DNA of 64,000 nucleotides, taken from contig JAFXVP010000058.1 in the NCBI GenBank assembly GCA_017524445.1, positions 1 to 64,000 on the forward strand. The letters run 5' to 3'. Source of the stretch: Clostridia bacterium. Lineage in GTDB: Bacteria > Bacillota > Clostridia > Christensenellales > CAG-138. The notes beneath the pieces were generated by a model, which was not told the origin of the DNA, searched no databases, and saw nothing but the letters and a program-made list of their open reading frames with translations. The position numbers and the translations under genes were made by a program. Each line of letters opens with the position of its first letter. Positions within the stretch are counted from its first letter, which is position 1. Shown in pieces: positions 7,352-15,647 of the stretch.

Positions 7352-8910
7352 TCGTTTGCCACCTTGCCTTTCATGACCTCGATAAACGGGTTGAAGTAGT
7401 GTTCATCCTTCAATACGACGCCCGCAAGGCCCTTGCCGCCGTCCTTCGGACGCTTGACGTCCGCGAAGATGCCGCGTTCGAGCGTGGTGAAGAGCCCGAG
7501 CGTTTCGATCTCCTTCAAGAGCTCTGTCGCTTTCGTCAGCACTTCGTTTGCGCGGGAGCGGATGACGCCGCCCTCCCTGAAGGTGAGTTCTGAGCCGAGA
7601 TCCTTCATTGTGCGGAAGATGTACTGCGCGTTTTCGATCGACAGCGCACGGTCGGACATGAACGGCGTGTGAATCGCCTCGGTCATCATGCCCAAAAGAT
7701 GCAGCTTTTGATTGGTCAGGATCGTAACCATGTTGAACAGCGCGTCCTGAATGTGCCCGCGGAAGATGTTGCCGGTCATGTACTTCGTCGGCGGCATGTA
7801 TTTGAGAGGCGCTTTCGGGAAGATCTCGCGCGCCATCTGCGCCTGCGCAAGCTCGTAGAGGAACGTGTTTTCGACCGCGGGATCCATCTCGAACGCGTGT
7901 CCGAGACCCATCTGTTCCTCGCGCATGCCGGCGCACTTCGCGAACGCCTCATTCAGGAACTGCGACGCAAGCACCGTGTGCGCGGACGTGATCGCGTCGT
8001 CGGTCGTGAGGTAGTTGTCCTCGCCAGTGTTGATGATGACGCCCGCGTAGCCGTTGATGATGCGGGAAAAATACTGGTCCACGATCGTGCGCTGCATGTT
8101 GATGTCGCGGAACAGAATGCCGTACAGCGCGTCGTTCAGCATGACGTCGAGCCGTTCCAATGCGCCCATGGCCGCGATCTCCGGCATGCAGAGACCCGAG
8201 CAGTAGTTGCACAGGCGAATGTAGCGGTGCTGTTCCTCGCCGACCTCGTCGAGCGCCGCGCGCATCAGGCGGAAGTTTTCCTGCGTTGCGTAGGTGCCGC
8301 CGAAGCCCTCGGTCGTCGCGCCGTAGGGAACGTAGTCGAGGAGCGACTGTCCCGTCGTGCGGATGACCGCGATGATGTCCGCGCCCTGCTTCGCGCCGGC
8401 CTTCGCCTGGATGATGTCCTCATAGATGTTGCCGGTCGCGACGATGATGTAGAGGTACGGACCTTGCTTGTCGCCGAAGCGTCCGAGGTATTCGTTGCGC
8501 TTTGCGACGTTCTTGTTGATCCGCGCCATCGCCGCGTCGATATGCGGCTGCAGCGCTTTTCGGATCTCCGCTTCGTCGTGCGCGGGCAGTTTCGTAAGGT
8601 CGATCTCGCCGCGGTCGATCGCTTCCGCGACGCCCTGCGGATCGAGCCCGGTTTCAAGGATCAGCGTGCCGATGAGCCACGCCGCGCCCTGCGGCAGCAG
8701 CGCGTCCTCCATCATGCGGTCCACGACCACGTTCGGCATGGGAACGTCCATGTCGTTGACGCCGTCGATACCGAGAAGACGACAGACGGTGCGCTCGACC
8801 GTGACGGTCGTGTGTACGTCGATGAAGCGCTGCACGTCCGCCGCGACGTGCGCCGCGGAGGTACGCGCCTCGTTGACAAGATCAAAGTTCAAGCCGAGTT
8901 TGCTTTCCAT
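7348..8910 (-). CDS. kamD: Lysine 5,6-aminomutase, alpha subunit
   Basis: A 520-residue alpha subunit with the TIM-barrel that binds PLP, adenosylcobalamin and substrate; the length is normal for the family. Characteristic stretches include PKAPLKYMPPTKYMTGNIF and TNQKLHLLGMMTEAIHTPF. It partners KamE, whose start overlaps its end. It lies nine bases after kamA on the same strand and has a GAGGTG ribosome site. The enzyme inactivates during turnover in related organisms and is rescued by a dedicated reactivase, which is encoded nearby as kamB-kamC. Confidence 0.96.
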   Translation of the reverse strand: MESKLGLNFDLVNEARTSAAHVAADVQRFIDVHTTVTVERTVCRLLGIDGVNDMDVPMPNVVVDRMMEDALLPQGAAWLIGTLILETGLDPQGVAEAIDRGEIDLTKLPAHDEAEIRKALQPHIDAAMARINKNVAKRNEYLGRFGDKQGPYLYIIVATGNIYEDIIQAKAGAKQGADIIAVIRTTGQSLLDYVPYGATTEGFGGTYATQENFRLMRAALDEVGEEQHRYIRLCNYCSGLCMPEIAAMGALERLDVMLNDALYGILFRDINMQRTIVDQYFSRIINGYAGVIINTGEDNYLTTDDAITSAHTVLASQFLNEAFAKCAGMREEQMGLGHAFEMDPAVENTFLYELAQAQMAREIFPKAPLKYMPPTKYMTGNIFRGHIQDALFNMVTILTNQKLHLLGMMTEAIHTPFMSDRALSIENAQYIFRTMKDLGSELTFREGGVIRSRANEVLTKATELLKEIETLGLFTTLERGIFADVKRPKDGGKGLAGVVLKDEHYFNPFIEVMKGKVANE

Positions 8911-8919
8911 AGCCGCACC

Positions 8920-10170
8920 TCAGTGCTTGACGTGCCGCTCGTTGCGCAGAAGCTTCGTCGGCTCGAGGTAGTGCTGCTTCGTGCCCTCGGCAACGTACGC
9001 GACGCCGGTCTTTTCGATCTTCTTTTTGCCGGTGCAGACGTCGCAGTGGCAGTTGGACACGTAGTGCTCCGGCTCGGTGTAGGACGTGATGACGCCCTCG
9101 AAGTTTCTCAGGATGACCTTTCTCGGCGTCTGCGAGATCAGATACGTCGGCATGACGGGCGTCTTGCCGCCGCCGCCCGGCGCATCGACCACAAAGGTGG
9201 GTACGCAGTAACCGGAGGTGTGTCCGCGCAGCGCTTCCATGATCTCGATGCCCTTAGAAACCGGGGTACGGAAATGCGAAAGACCGAGGGACGGGTCGCA
9301 GGCGTAGATGTAGTACGGACGCACGCGCATCTTGACAAGCCCGTGCACGAGCTCCATCATGACGTGGCTGCAGTCGTTGATCCCGGCGAGAAGCACGCTC
9401 TGGTTGCCCAGCGGAATGCCCGCGTCTGCGAGCATGGCGCACGCCTTTGCCGCCTCGGGCGTGAATTCCTTCGGCGTGTTGAAATGCGTGTTGAGCCAGA
9501 TGGGATGGTACTTTTTGAGCATATTGCAAAGCTCCGGCGTGATGCGCTGCGGGCACACGACCGGCGTGCGCGAGCCGAGACGGATGATCTCGACGTGCGG
9601 GATCGCGCGAAGCTTCTGAATGATGCTCTCGAGCACAGCGTCGCCGACCATCAGCGCGTCGCCGCCAGAAAGCAGCACGTCGCGGACCTCGGGGTGGTTT
9701 CTCACGTATTCGATGCACTTGTCGATTTGCGCCATCGGAACGCCGCAGTCGTTCTGCCCTGCAAAGCGGCGGCGCGTACAGTGACGGCAGTACATTGAGC
9801 ACATATCCGTGATGAGCAGCAGCACGCGGTCGGGATAGCGGTGGGTGAGACCCGGCGTCGGGGAATCGGTGTCCTCGTGCAGCGGGTCGGCGTCCTCATA
9901 GTCGGCATAGTCGAGCTCCTCCGCGCGCGGGATCGCCATCTTGCGGATCGGATCGTATGGATCGTCGAGATCGATCAGCGAGAGATAGTACGGCGTGATC
10001 GCCATGCGGAGCTTGCCGAGCGTCTTTTTCACGCCTTCCTCCTCCTCGGGGGTCAGCGTCATGATCTTTTTGAGATCGTCGAGCGTTTCGGCGCGGTTTC
10101 TTACCTGCCAGTGCCAGTCGTTCCACTGTTCTTCCGGAACGTCGGCGAAAAGACCGTTGCGGGTTTTCAT
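8920..10170 (-). CDS. kamA: Lysine 2,3-aminomutase (radical SAM)
   Basis: A 416-residue radical SAM, PLP-dependent enzyme that converts L-lysine to L-beta-lysine, the entry step of lysine fermentation. The cluster motif CSMYCRHC supplies Cys124, Cys128 and Cys131; the PLP lysine is Lys336 in PGGGGKTP; a C-terminal CHCDVC motif (near residue 378) matches the zinc site of the clostridial enzyme. The start is preceded by AAGGAG. It begins a kamA-kamD-kamE-atoDA block that is separated from kdd by a 235-base gap holding a hairpin and a dispersed repeat. EpmB-type relatives are shorter and lack the C-terminal zinc part, so the catabolic assignment is firm. Confidence 0.97.
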   Translation of the reverse strand: MKTRNGLFADVPEEQWNDWHWQVRNRAETLDDLKKIMTLTPEEEEGVKKTLGKLRMAITPYYLSLIDLDDPYDPIRKMAIPRAEELDYADYEDADPLHEDTDSPTPGLTHRYPDRVLLLITDMCSMYCRHCTRRRFAGQNDCGVPMAQIDKCIEYVRNHPEVRDVLLSGGDALMVGDAVLESIIQKLRAIPHVEIIRLGSRTPVVCPQRITPELCNMLKKYHPIWLNTHFNTPKEFTPEAAKACAMLADAGIPLGNQSVLLAGINDCSHVMMELVHGLVKMRVRPYYIYACDPSLGLSHFRTPVSKGIEIMEALRGHTSGYCVPTFVVDAPGGGGKTPVMPTYLISQTPRKVILRNFEGVITSYTEPEHYVSNCHCDVCTGKKKIEKTGVAYVAEGTKQHYLEPTKLLRNERHVKH

Positions 10171-10218
10171 AATAGATCTCCTTTTTCAAAGTCAAGTTTC
10201 ATGCAGCGAGCCGGATAG

Positions 10219-10332
10219 GTGCGTTGTAAACGCACGATCGTAAGCGGCGGAGGAAGAACGGGAGGCTTCAAATCGTCAAATTCAGCGACATGTGCGGTGA
10301 ATTTGACTCCTTTCAGTGCCCGCCGCCCGGAA
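10219..10332. repeat. Dispersed repeat D, copy 1
   Basis: A small palindrome (GTGCGTT-GTA-AACGCAC) is followed about 40 bases later by a perfect inverted repeat GTCAAATTCA...TGAATTTGAC (10275-10307) and a CCCGCCGC tail. The same arrangement occurs in the opposite orientation at 22568-22672, where 36 bases around the second palindrome are identical. Confidence 0.8.
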
Positions 10333-10360
10333 ATGCGTAAGCAGTTCAGGCGGGCGCTGC

Positions 10361-10399
10361 AAAACGGTCTGCCGAAAAACACAGTTTTTCGACAGACCG
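10361..10399 (-). terminator. Terminator-like hairpin after kdd
   Basis: On the minus strand CGGTCTG...CAGACCG forms a near-perfect stem through an AAAAAC/GTTTTT section and is followed by TTTT, six bases after the kdd stop. It lies inside the lysine gene series, between kdd and kamA, and would reduce or time-shift expression of kamA-kamDE-atoDA. Confidence 0.7.
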
Positions 10400-10405
10400 A
10401 ACGCT

Positions 10406-11458
10406 TTAGCAGTATTTTTCGTCGAACAGCTTGCGGAGCTTCGCGTTCTCGCGGAGCACGTTCAGCGTGATTTCGGCGTGGTTCTTGGTGTAGCCGTTGC
10501 CGACGATCATGGTGACGTCCTTACCGACGCCCTCCGCGCCGAGCGCCGCCTTTGTGAACGAGGTTGCCATGGAGAAGAAGTACACGAGACCGTCGTCGCG
10601 GACCGGGAGGATCGCGCTCATCTCGCAGGACTCGATGTTGACGCAGCAGATGGAGATGTCGTATTCCTTGCCGCCGTTGACTTCGAGCGCCTTTTCAAGC
10701 ACTTCGACGGGCTTCGTGCAGTCCGCCACGATGACGTCGGTGTAAACGCCGAGCTCGATCAGTGCCGGGACCTGCTTCGGGTTTCTTACGACGCCGACGA
10801 CCTTGCCGTTCGGGCCGACCTTTTTCAGCGCTTCCCAGCCGCAGAGCACGCCGGACTTGCCGTTTGCGCCGAGGATCAGGACGGAATCGCCTTCCTTCGG
10901 GAGCTTTCTTGCCTGCGCAGGCGCGCCTGCTACGTCGAGCGCCGCAAGCGCAAGCGCTTCGGACATATCGTCGGGCAGCTTTGCGTAGATCGCGGATTCA
11001 AACAGCACCGCCTGACCGTCGATGTCGACGCGGTCGATGTCCTTGTGGATCGCCTTGATGCGGTCGATCCTGAGCGGCGTCATGGAGAGGGAGACGAGGG
11101 ACGCGATCTTGTCGCCGACCTTGAGGTCAAAGTCCGGCTTTTTGAGGAGATCTTCGCCGATGTAGGCGACCTTGCCGATGAACATGCCGCCGCTTCCCGT
11201 GACCGGGTTCTGCTGCTTGCCGCGTTCCGCAACGATACCGAGGATCATTTCACCGATCTTCTGCTCGTCGCCGCCGCACGCTTCTTCGATCTGCGTGAAC
11301 GACGCGGAGTCGATGTTGAGCGAGATGACGTCGCAGATGATCTCGTTGCTGTAGCGCTTCGTCATGTCGTTGTCGATCTTCCATGCCGCCTGCGTGAGAA
11401 CGCCCTTCGGCTCGATGACGCGGTGGGTGCCGTACTTATTGCCCTTTAACTGTTCCAT
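10406..11458 (-). CDS. kdd: L-erythro-3,5-diaminohexanoate dehydrogenase
   Basis: A 350-residue NAD(P)-binding oxidoreductase of the Kdd family. It oxidatively deaminates 3,5-diaminohexanoate to 3-keto-5-aminohexanoate (5-amino-3-oxohexanoate). The N-terminal GTHRVIEPKGVLTQAAWKID is typical of the family, and the nucleotide-binding region lies near residue 195 (VLILGANGKSGVL). AGGAGG precedes the ATG. It sits between kce and kamA in the lysine operon and supplies the substrate of Kce. The protein is distantly related to medium-chain alcohol dehydrogenases but lacks the usual zinc ligands. Confidence 0.95.
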   Translation of the reverse strand: MEQLKGNKYGTHRVIEPKGVLTQAAWKIDNDMTKRYSNEIICDVISLNIDSASFTQIEEACGGDEQKIGEMILGIVAERGKQQNPVTGSGGMFIGKVAYIGEDLLKKPDFDLKVGDKIASLVSLSMTPLRIDRIKAIHKDIDRVDIDGQAVLFESAIYAKLPDDMSEALALAALDVAGAPAQARKLPKEGDSVLILGANGKSGVLCGWEALKKVGPNGKVVGVVRNPKQVPALIELGVYTDVIVADCTKPVEVLEKALEVNGGKEYDISICCVNIESCEMSAILPVRDDGLVYFFSMATSFTKAALGAEGVGKDVTMIVGNGYTKNHAEITLNVLRENAKLRKLFDEKYC

Positions 11459-11492
11459 AGTGATTCCTCCTGAAATGTATTTGATATGTTTA

Positions 11493-12320
11493 TTATTGAC
11501 GCGGTTTCATGCCGAGGATCGCGCGCGCCTCGTCCGGCGTTGCGATCTCACGACCGAGTTCCTTTGCAAGGCGAACGACCTTTTCGACGAGCTCGCCGTT
11601 AGAAGCCGCCTTGTGCCCTTTTCCGAGGTACACGTTGTCCTCGAAGCCGACGCGGACGTTGCCGCCCATGATGATGCCTGCCGCCGCCATGGTCCATGCG
11701 GAACGGCCGACGCCGGTGACCGTCCAGGTCGAGCCCGCGGGGATCTTACTGACCATGTAGGCAAGGTTGTCGACGGTCGCGGGCGCGCAGCCGGGAACGC
11801 CGAGCACGAAGTTGAACTGCATCGGCGCGCCGGGGACTTCGCCCTTACGGGCCATCGTGAGCACGGTGTCGAGATGCCCGAGCTCGAAGCATTCGTATTC
11901 GGGCTTGATGCCGTTTTCGATCATGCGCTTGCCGAACGCGCGCATCGTGGGCATCGTGTTTTCAAACACATCGTCGCCGAAATTGCAGGTGCCGCAGTCG
12001 AGCGTCGCCATTTCCGGCATGAGCTCGGTCGGCTGCAGACGCTCCTCGGGCGTCATGCCGGTCGCGCCGCCGGTCGACGGGATCATGATGACATCGGGAA
12101 GTTCCGCTCTGATTGCGTCCATCACGACGCGGAAGCGCTCACGGTCCTGCGTCGGCGTGCCGTCGTCCCAGCGGACGTGCACATGGATGATCGCCGCGCC
12201 CGCTTCATAAGCGAGCTTTGCTTCGCGAACCATTTCCTCGACGGTGTAGGGGACGGCGGGATTATTCGCCTTGGTGACTTCGGCGCCGCAGATGGCGGCG
12301 GTGATGATGAGCTTTTCCAT
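11493..12320 (-). CDS. kce: 3-keto-5-aminohexanoate cleavage enzyme (BKACE family)
   Basis: A 275-residue member of the beta-keto acid cleavage enzyme family (DUF849). Zinc ligands His46 and His48 are seen in IIHVHVR, with a further acidic ligand expected around Glu227 (VGFEDN). It condenses 3-keto-5-aminohexanoate with acetyl-CoA to give acetoacetate and L-3-aminobutyryl-CoA. It lies ten bases after kal and 34 before kdd on the same strand, with AAGGAG before its ATG. Neighbouring kal and kdd make the lysine substrate much more likely than other BKACE substrates. Confidence 0.96.
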   Translation of the reverse strand: MEKLIITAAICGAEVTKANNPAVPYTVEEMVREAKLAYEAGAAIIHVHVRWDDGTPTQDRERFRVVMDAIRAELPDVIMIPSTGGATGMTPEERLQPTELMPEMATLDCGTCNFGDDVFENTMPTMRAFGKRMIENGIKPEYECFELGHLDTVLTMARKGEVPGAPMQFNFVLGVPGCAPATVDNLAYMVSKIPAGSTWTVTGVGRSAWTMAAAGIIMGGNVRVGFEDNVYLGKGHKAASNGELVEKVVRLAKELGREIATPDEARAILGMKPRQ

Positions 12321-12330
12321 GGCGTTCTCC

Positions 12331-12738
12331 TTATTTGTCCCTGCTCCGGTCGATGCGCTGGCAGTCCTTCGGCGTGACGCAGGTGCCGTGCGCGCGGCAG
12401 ACCACGATCGGTTCGGGCAGCACTTCGGCGGCGGAGGGGGAGATGTCCGGACGCGCCTGAATGACTTTCCGCGCTTCGAACGTCATGCCGCGGGAGGTGT
12501 TGCCGATGCGGTCGATCTCGCCGTACGCTTCGATGTAATCGCCCGCGTAGACCGGCGCGAGAAATTCGATCTTGTCGTAGGCGCAGAACAGCCCTTCGTC
12601 GCCGTCGCATTGGATCAGAAGCTCGGTCGCGACGTCGCCGAACAGGTGCACCATGTGCGCGCCGTCGACCAGATTTCCGCCGTAGTGCGCGTCCTTCGCG
12701 CTCATGCGGAGCCGGAGCATAGAGGTCATTTTTTCCAT
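12331..12738 (-). CDS. kal: 3-aminobutyryl-CoA ammonia lyase
   Basis: A 135-residue hotdog-fold protein of the Kal family, which eliminates ammonia from L-3-aminobutyryl-CoA to give crotonyl-CoA. The [21 protein letters not shown] region near residues 20-40 and the [13 protein letters not shown] strand are characteristic. Its ATG is preceded by AAGGAG at 12747-12752. It is the first gene of the riboswitch-controlled operon, directly downstream of the leader terminator. Its product feeds the acyl-CoA dehydrogenase/Etf system at the start of the window. Confidence 0.95.
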   Translation of the reverse strand: MEKMTSMLRLRMSAKDAHYGGNLVDGAHMVHLFGDVATELLIQCDGDEGLFCAYDKIEFLAPVYAGDYIEAYGEIDRIGNTSRGMTFEARKVIQARPDISPSAAEVLPEPIVVCRAHGTCVTPKDCQRIDRSRDK

Positions 12739-12811
12739 GTGTCATTCTCCTTCGCAATTGAAATTTGAAATGGGATCAGCGTTTCCGCGGGGTCCTCGAC
12801 ACGATCGGTAT

Positions 12812-12853
12812 AAAAAAGGGCGCTGTCGGCCGAACGATCGGCCAATAGCGCTC
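12812..12853 (-). terminator. Riboswitch-controlled terminator in the kal leader
   Basis: On the minus strand GCGCTATTGGCCGA pairs with TCGGCCGACAGCGC (one mismatch) around a TCGT loop and is followed by six T. The 5' arm includes the 3' strand of riboswitch helix P1, so the two structures exclude each other. Confidence 0.88.
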
Positions 12854-13018
12854 CATGTCCTTTTTGTATCGAAACATGACAGCATTGCCGCTTACACGGC
12901 AATGCCAGAAACCGGATCGGGCGGTTCCGATCTCTTCGGCGGACGGCCCCTTTCCCGAACGACGTTCCCGGCTGCCCAAGCCGGTCGGACGGGTACCCTG
13001 CTGTCCGCACCTCTATTG
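12843..13018 (-). ncRNA. Lysine riboswitch (L box) aptamer
   Basis: On the minus strand, about 176 bases with the conserved parts of the lysine riboswitch in order: GAGGTGCG just inside helix P1 (13006-13013), a GGGAAAGGGG segment (12947-12956), GCCGAAG (12934-12940), a CTGG followed by a strong GCATTGCCG/CGGCAATGC hairpin (12882-12905), and GTCATG...GGACATGG before P1 closes. P1 pairs CAATAG (13013-13018) with CTATTG (12843-12848). The aptamer sits between a strong promoter and kal, the first gene of a lysine-degrading operon. Since P1 uses bases needed by the terminator, lysine binding should favour read-through. Confidence 0.93.
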
Positions 13019-13044
13019 AAGACCTGATGGAAATCTGTATGAAA

Positions 13045-13074
13045 ATTATACCCGATTTTAAGGTCTGTTGTCAA
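13045..13074 (-). promoter_or_regulatory. Promoter of the kal operon and riboswitch
   Basis: A perfect TTGACA (13069-13074) and TATAAT (13045-13050) with an 18-base spacer, reading toward the riboswitch. The -35 box begins only nine bases after the kamC stop codon. Confidence 0.92.
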
Positions 13075-13083
13075 GGAAATATC

Positions 13084-14547
13084 CTATTCTTTATATGCCT
13101 CTTCGATGCACGCGAGAATCTCCGGCTGCATCGAAAGCATGCGGCAGATGTTCAGCGCATCCTTCGGGCAGTCGGCCTTTCCTTCGACCCGATACAGCCC
13201 GTAATTCATATGCCGCGCGATGACCGCAACGCCGTCCTCATGCGCTGCGGAAAGCTCCGCTTTGATCGCGTCCGGGTCGACGTCCTTCAATCCGATGATC
13301 TGATAGTGCATCCGCGCGTGCTCCGCGACGCCGTCGTAGTGCGTGGCCAGGATCGAGATCGCGTCGAGCGCGTTCAGATGCCGCGTCACCGCCTGCACGA
13401 TCACCGCGCCCTCGTCCGGATTCGTGCCGCGGCCGAGCTCGTCGATGAGAAACAGGGAATACCCCTGTTCAACCTCTTTCAGCGCTTCGTTGAACCGCAC
13501 GATCTCCGAACCGAAGCCGGATAGCCCCGACTGCATCGACTGCGCGTCGTCAAAGAGCATTCTGACGCAGTGCAGCATCGGCATTTTTGCGGCTTTTGCG
13601 CAGACCGGAAAGCCCGCGTGGAACAGCAGCGCGTTCAGCGCGATCGTTTTCATGGCGACGCTTTTGCCGCCCATGTTCGCGCCGGTGACGACCGTCGCGC
13701 CGCGATCGGTCGCGATCGAAACGGGCACGAACGCGCGGCCCTTGGCTTTCAGCAGGTCGACAAGCTCCGGGTTTGTCATGTCTTGAAGTTCCAGCGCGCT
13801 TTCCGTGATCTCGGGACGCACGCCGCCGTATTTCTTCGCAAACAGCGCCTTCTGGATGAGAAAGTCCAGCCGTCCCGCCGCATCCGCGTTATTGAGCATC
13901 GCGGGAACGTGGGGGAGAAGCGCCGTACACATTGCCTTTCGGATCTCGCGCTCCTCGGTCTCCTCCTCGGCGCAGACGCGCGTGCGTTCGGTCTTGATCG
14001 TGTCCTTTTCGGCGTCCGGCGCTTCGTACAGGCGCTGTTCGAGCCGCTTCTTTTCCGCGCGGATCGCTCTTAACTGTTCGCTTGCGCCGTCCGGAATATA
14101 GAACCCGCGCGAGCGCGTTCCCTCCGGATCGAGCACGGAAAGTGCGGCAGAAGGGTCGGAGAACGCGATCCCGTTCGCCTGCGCCGTTTCCTGCATCTTT
14201 TCGAACAGCGGAAGCAGATCTGCGACGCGGAGCAAAAAGCCTTTGAGCTCAAACAGCTCGACGTGGTCGAGTATCGCGCCTTCGGATAGTCTTCTCAGCG
14301 AGCCGCGGATATCCTTCAGCTGACACAGCACGAGCATGATCTTTTCATACAGCGGACCGAGCGCGTCCGCCGCGTTTGCCGCGCGCTCCGTGTTTTTTAG
14401 TTCCGTTTCGAGCAGCTCACGCTCGTCGGGCGCGTAAAAGCGCAGCTTCCGCACGCGCTCCGCGCCGAACGGACAGCACGGATGCAGCGTTTCCAGTACG
14501 TATTGAAGACCGATCTTTACGGAATCGTCAAAGCCGATCGAGATCAT
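13084..14547 (-). CDS. kamC: Lysine 5,6-aminomutase reactivase, MutS-like ATPase subunit
   Basis: A 487-residue protein with a MutS-type ATPase domain in its C-terminal half: Walker A VTGANMGGKS, then FLIDELGRGTNPDEG (Walker B and signature) and ILATHYDG. The N-terminal half lacks the mismatch-recognition domain of MutS, and a coiled-coil-like charged segment lies near residues 180-220. MutS-like proteins of this type encoded with kamDE act as the ATPase of the aminomutase reactivase. The true start is MISIGFDD, preceded by AAGGAGG; it overlaps the kamB stop by four bases. It is upstream of, and so outside, the riboswitch-controlled transcript. Confidence 0.88.
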   Translation of the reverse strand: MISIGFDDSVKIGLQYVLETLHPCCPFGAERVRKLRFYAPDERELLETELKNTERAANAADALGPLYEKIMLVLCQLKDIRGSLRRLSEGAILDHVELFELKGFLLRVADLLPLFEKMQETAQANGIAFSDPSAALSVLDPEGTRSRGFYIPDGASEQLRAIRAEKKRLEQRLYEAPDAEKDTIKTERTRVCAEEETEEREIRKAMCTALLPHVPAMLNNADAAGRLDFLIQKALFAKKYGGVRPEITESALELQDMTNPELVDLLKAKGRAFVPVSIATDRGATVVTGANMGGKSVAMKTIALNALLFHAGFPVCAKAAKMPMLHCVRMLFDDAQSMQSGLSGFGSEIVRFNEALKEVEQGYSLFLIDELGRGTNPDEGAVIVQAVTRHLNALDAISILATHYDGVAEHARMHYQIIGLKDVDPDAIKAELSAAHEDGVAVIARHMNYGLYRVEGKADCPKDALNICRMLSMQPEILACIEEAYKE

Positions 14548-15473
14548 AAAGCTGCCTCCTTCACATTGATGACCGGGACGTCGACCGCGGCCTGCATGGC
14601 GTTTCGGAACGCCTCGGCGTCGAACGTCCAGCCGTATGCGGAAACGGGATTGACCGTCACGCACAGCACCTTCGCCGCTTCGACCGTTTCGAGCGTGACG
14701 TTTCGGATCGCGAGCTTGTCAAGCGTGTCGGGCGACAGAAGCACCTTGCTCGGGTCCTTGACCACGAGCCGTGCGTTTCTGAGCGCGCCGCTTTTCAGAA
14801 GCGGCACGACCGCGGCGTCGGTGAGCGCGCCGGGGATCAGCGCTTCGGGGGATGCCTTCAATATTTCGGCAAGCGGCCTGTCGCTTTCCTCCGGCACGGT
14901 TTCCGCTTTTTTGAGGTTCATGACGCGGAAGACGTTTGCGGTGTCGCCGACGACCTTTTCCATGCGCCGGTCGTAGCTTGCGCCGGTGCAGAGGATCACG
15001 CCCTCCGCGATCGCCCGCGCGCCGAGCGACTTTCTGCCGAGCGCGCCGTCGATGATCGCCTGTTCCGCGCCGAGCGAAAAGAACAGATCGGATACGGTTT
15101 TAAGCTGCGACGTGATCGACGGGCCCGCAAGCTGCACGCTGCCCGCGCTTCTTGCGCGGACGAGCACGACCTCGCCCAGCGGCGTCGGGATGCCGGTGGT
15201 ATAAACGATCTCCTGCGTGACGTCGCAGAGGGAGAGCATGTCCTTTGCGGTCGCAAACAGCGTGCCTTCGGGGATGAAAATGCCGGGCTTTTCCGTGCCG
15301 GTGACGACGTCCGTGGATTCGCCGTCCCGCCCGATCGAAGTAAGCCCGAGCACGCGCCCGTGCGATTCCGACAAAAGCCGGTTCAGCACGGTCGTTTTGC
15401 CCGCGTTTTTGCACATGCCGACGATGGACAGGGTCCGCGTATTGATGATGCTTTTCCAAAGCGCTGTCTGCAT
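14544..15473 (-). CDS. kamB: Lysine 5,6-aminomutase reactivase, P-loop subunit
   Basis: A 309-residue protein with an N-terminal P-loop (GMCKNAGKTT, residues about 19-28), the form found in NTPases that service B12 enzymes and in dethiobiotin-synthetase-like folds. The body contains IDGALGRKS and GVILCTGASYD. With the adjoining MutS-like KamC it should exchange damaged cobalamin in KamDE. The ATG at 15473 has AAAGGA eight bases upstream; an in-frame ATG seven codons earlier has no ribosome site. The stop overlaps the kamC start. Function is inferred from family position in kam clusters. Confidence 0.82.
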   Translation of the reverse strand: MQTALWKSIINTRTLSIVGMCKNAGKTTVLNRLLSESHGRVLGLTSIGRDGESTDVVTGTEKPGIFIPEGTLFATAKDMLSLCDVTQEIVYTTGIPTPLGEVVLVRARSAGSVQLAGPSITSQLKTVSDLFFSLGAEQAIIDGALGRKSLGARAIAEGVILCTGASYDRRMEKVVGDTANVFRVMNLKKAETVPEESDRPLAEILKASPEALIPGALTDAAVVPLLKSGALRNARLVVKDPSKVLLSPDTLDKLAIRNVTLETVEAAKVLCVTVNPVSAYGWTFDAEAFRNAMQAAVDVPVINVKEAAL

Positions 15474-15506
15474 CCGAACGTCCTTTCGGTTCATTTCGTA
15501 TATTTC

Positions 15507-15512
15507 ATCATA
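15507..15512 (-). promoter_or_regulatory. Candidate extended -10 promoter for kamBC
   Basis: On the minus strand TGG-TATGAT forms an extended -10 box about 30 bases before the start of kamB. No good -35 box is seen. It lies back to back with the plus-strand promoter at 15572. Confidence 0.4.
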
Positions 15513-15571
15513 CCATATCCGCGTGAAAAAGAAAAGGGAAAAAGCGGAAGCCCGTATAAAAACGCGCTCGG

Positions 15572-15600
15572 TTGACAAAAGGGTCGTTCTATAATACAAT
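15572..15600 (+). promoter_or_regulatory. Promoter of the VTT-acyltransferase/YfcC genes
   Basis: TTGACA (15572-15577) and TACAAT (15595-15600) are 17 bases apart, 47 bases before the start codon. Confidence 0.8.
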
Positions 15601-15647
15601 ATTCTATTATTTGTTGTACAACATTCCGGAGAAAGGAGGGGAAGCGC

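Noticed and set aside
7669-9798. A 709-codon plus-strand frame opposite kamD and kamA
   Set aside because: It is a shadow of the high-GC third-position bias of the real minus-strand genes, rich in Arg, His, Asp and Val without domains. The same applies to other long frames opposite real genes, such as 5876-7399 and 43315-44916.
13084-14547. DNA mismatch repair MutS or MutS2
   Set aside because: The MutS-type ATPase is present, but mismatch-recognition and Smr domains are absent, and the gene overlaps kamB next to lysine 5,6-aminomutase genes.
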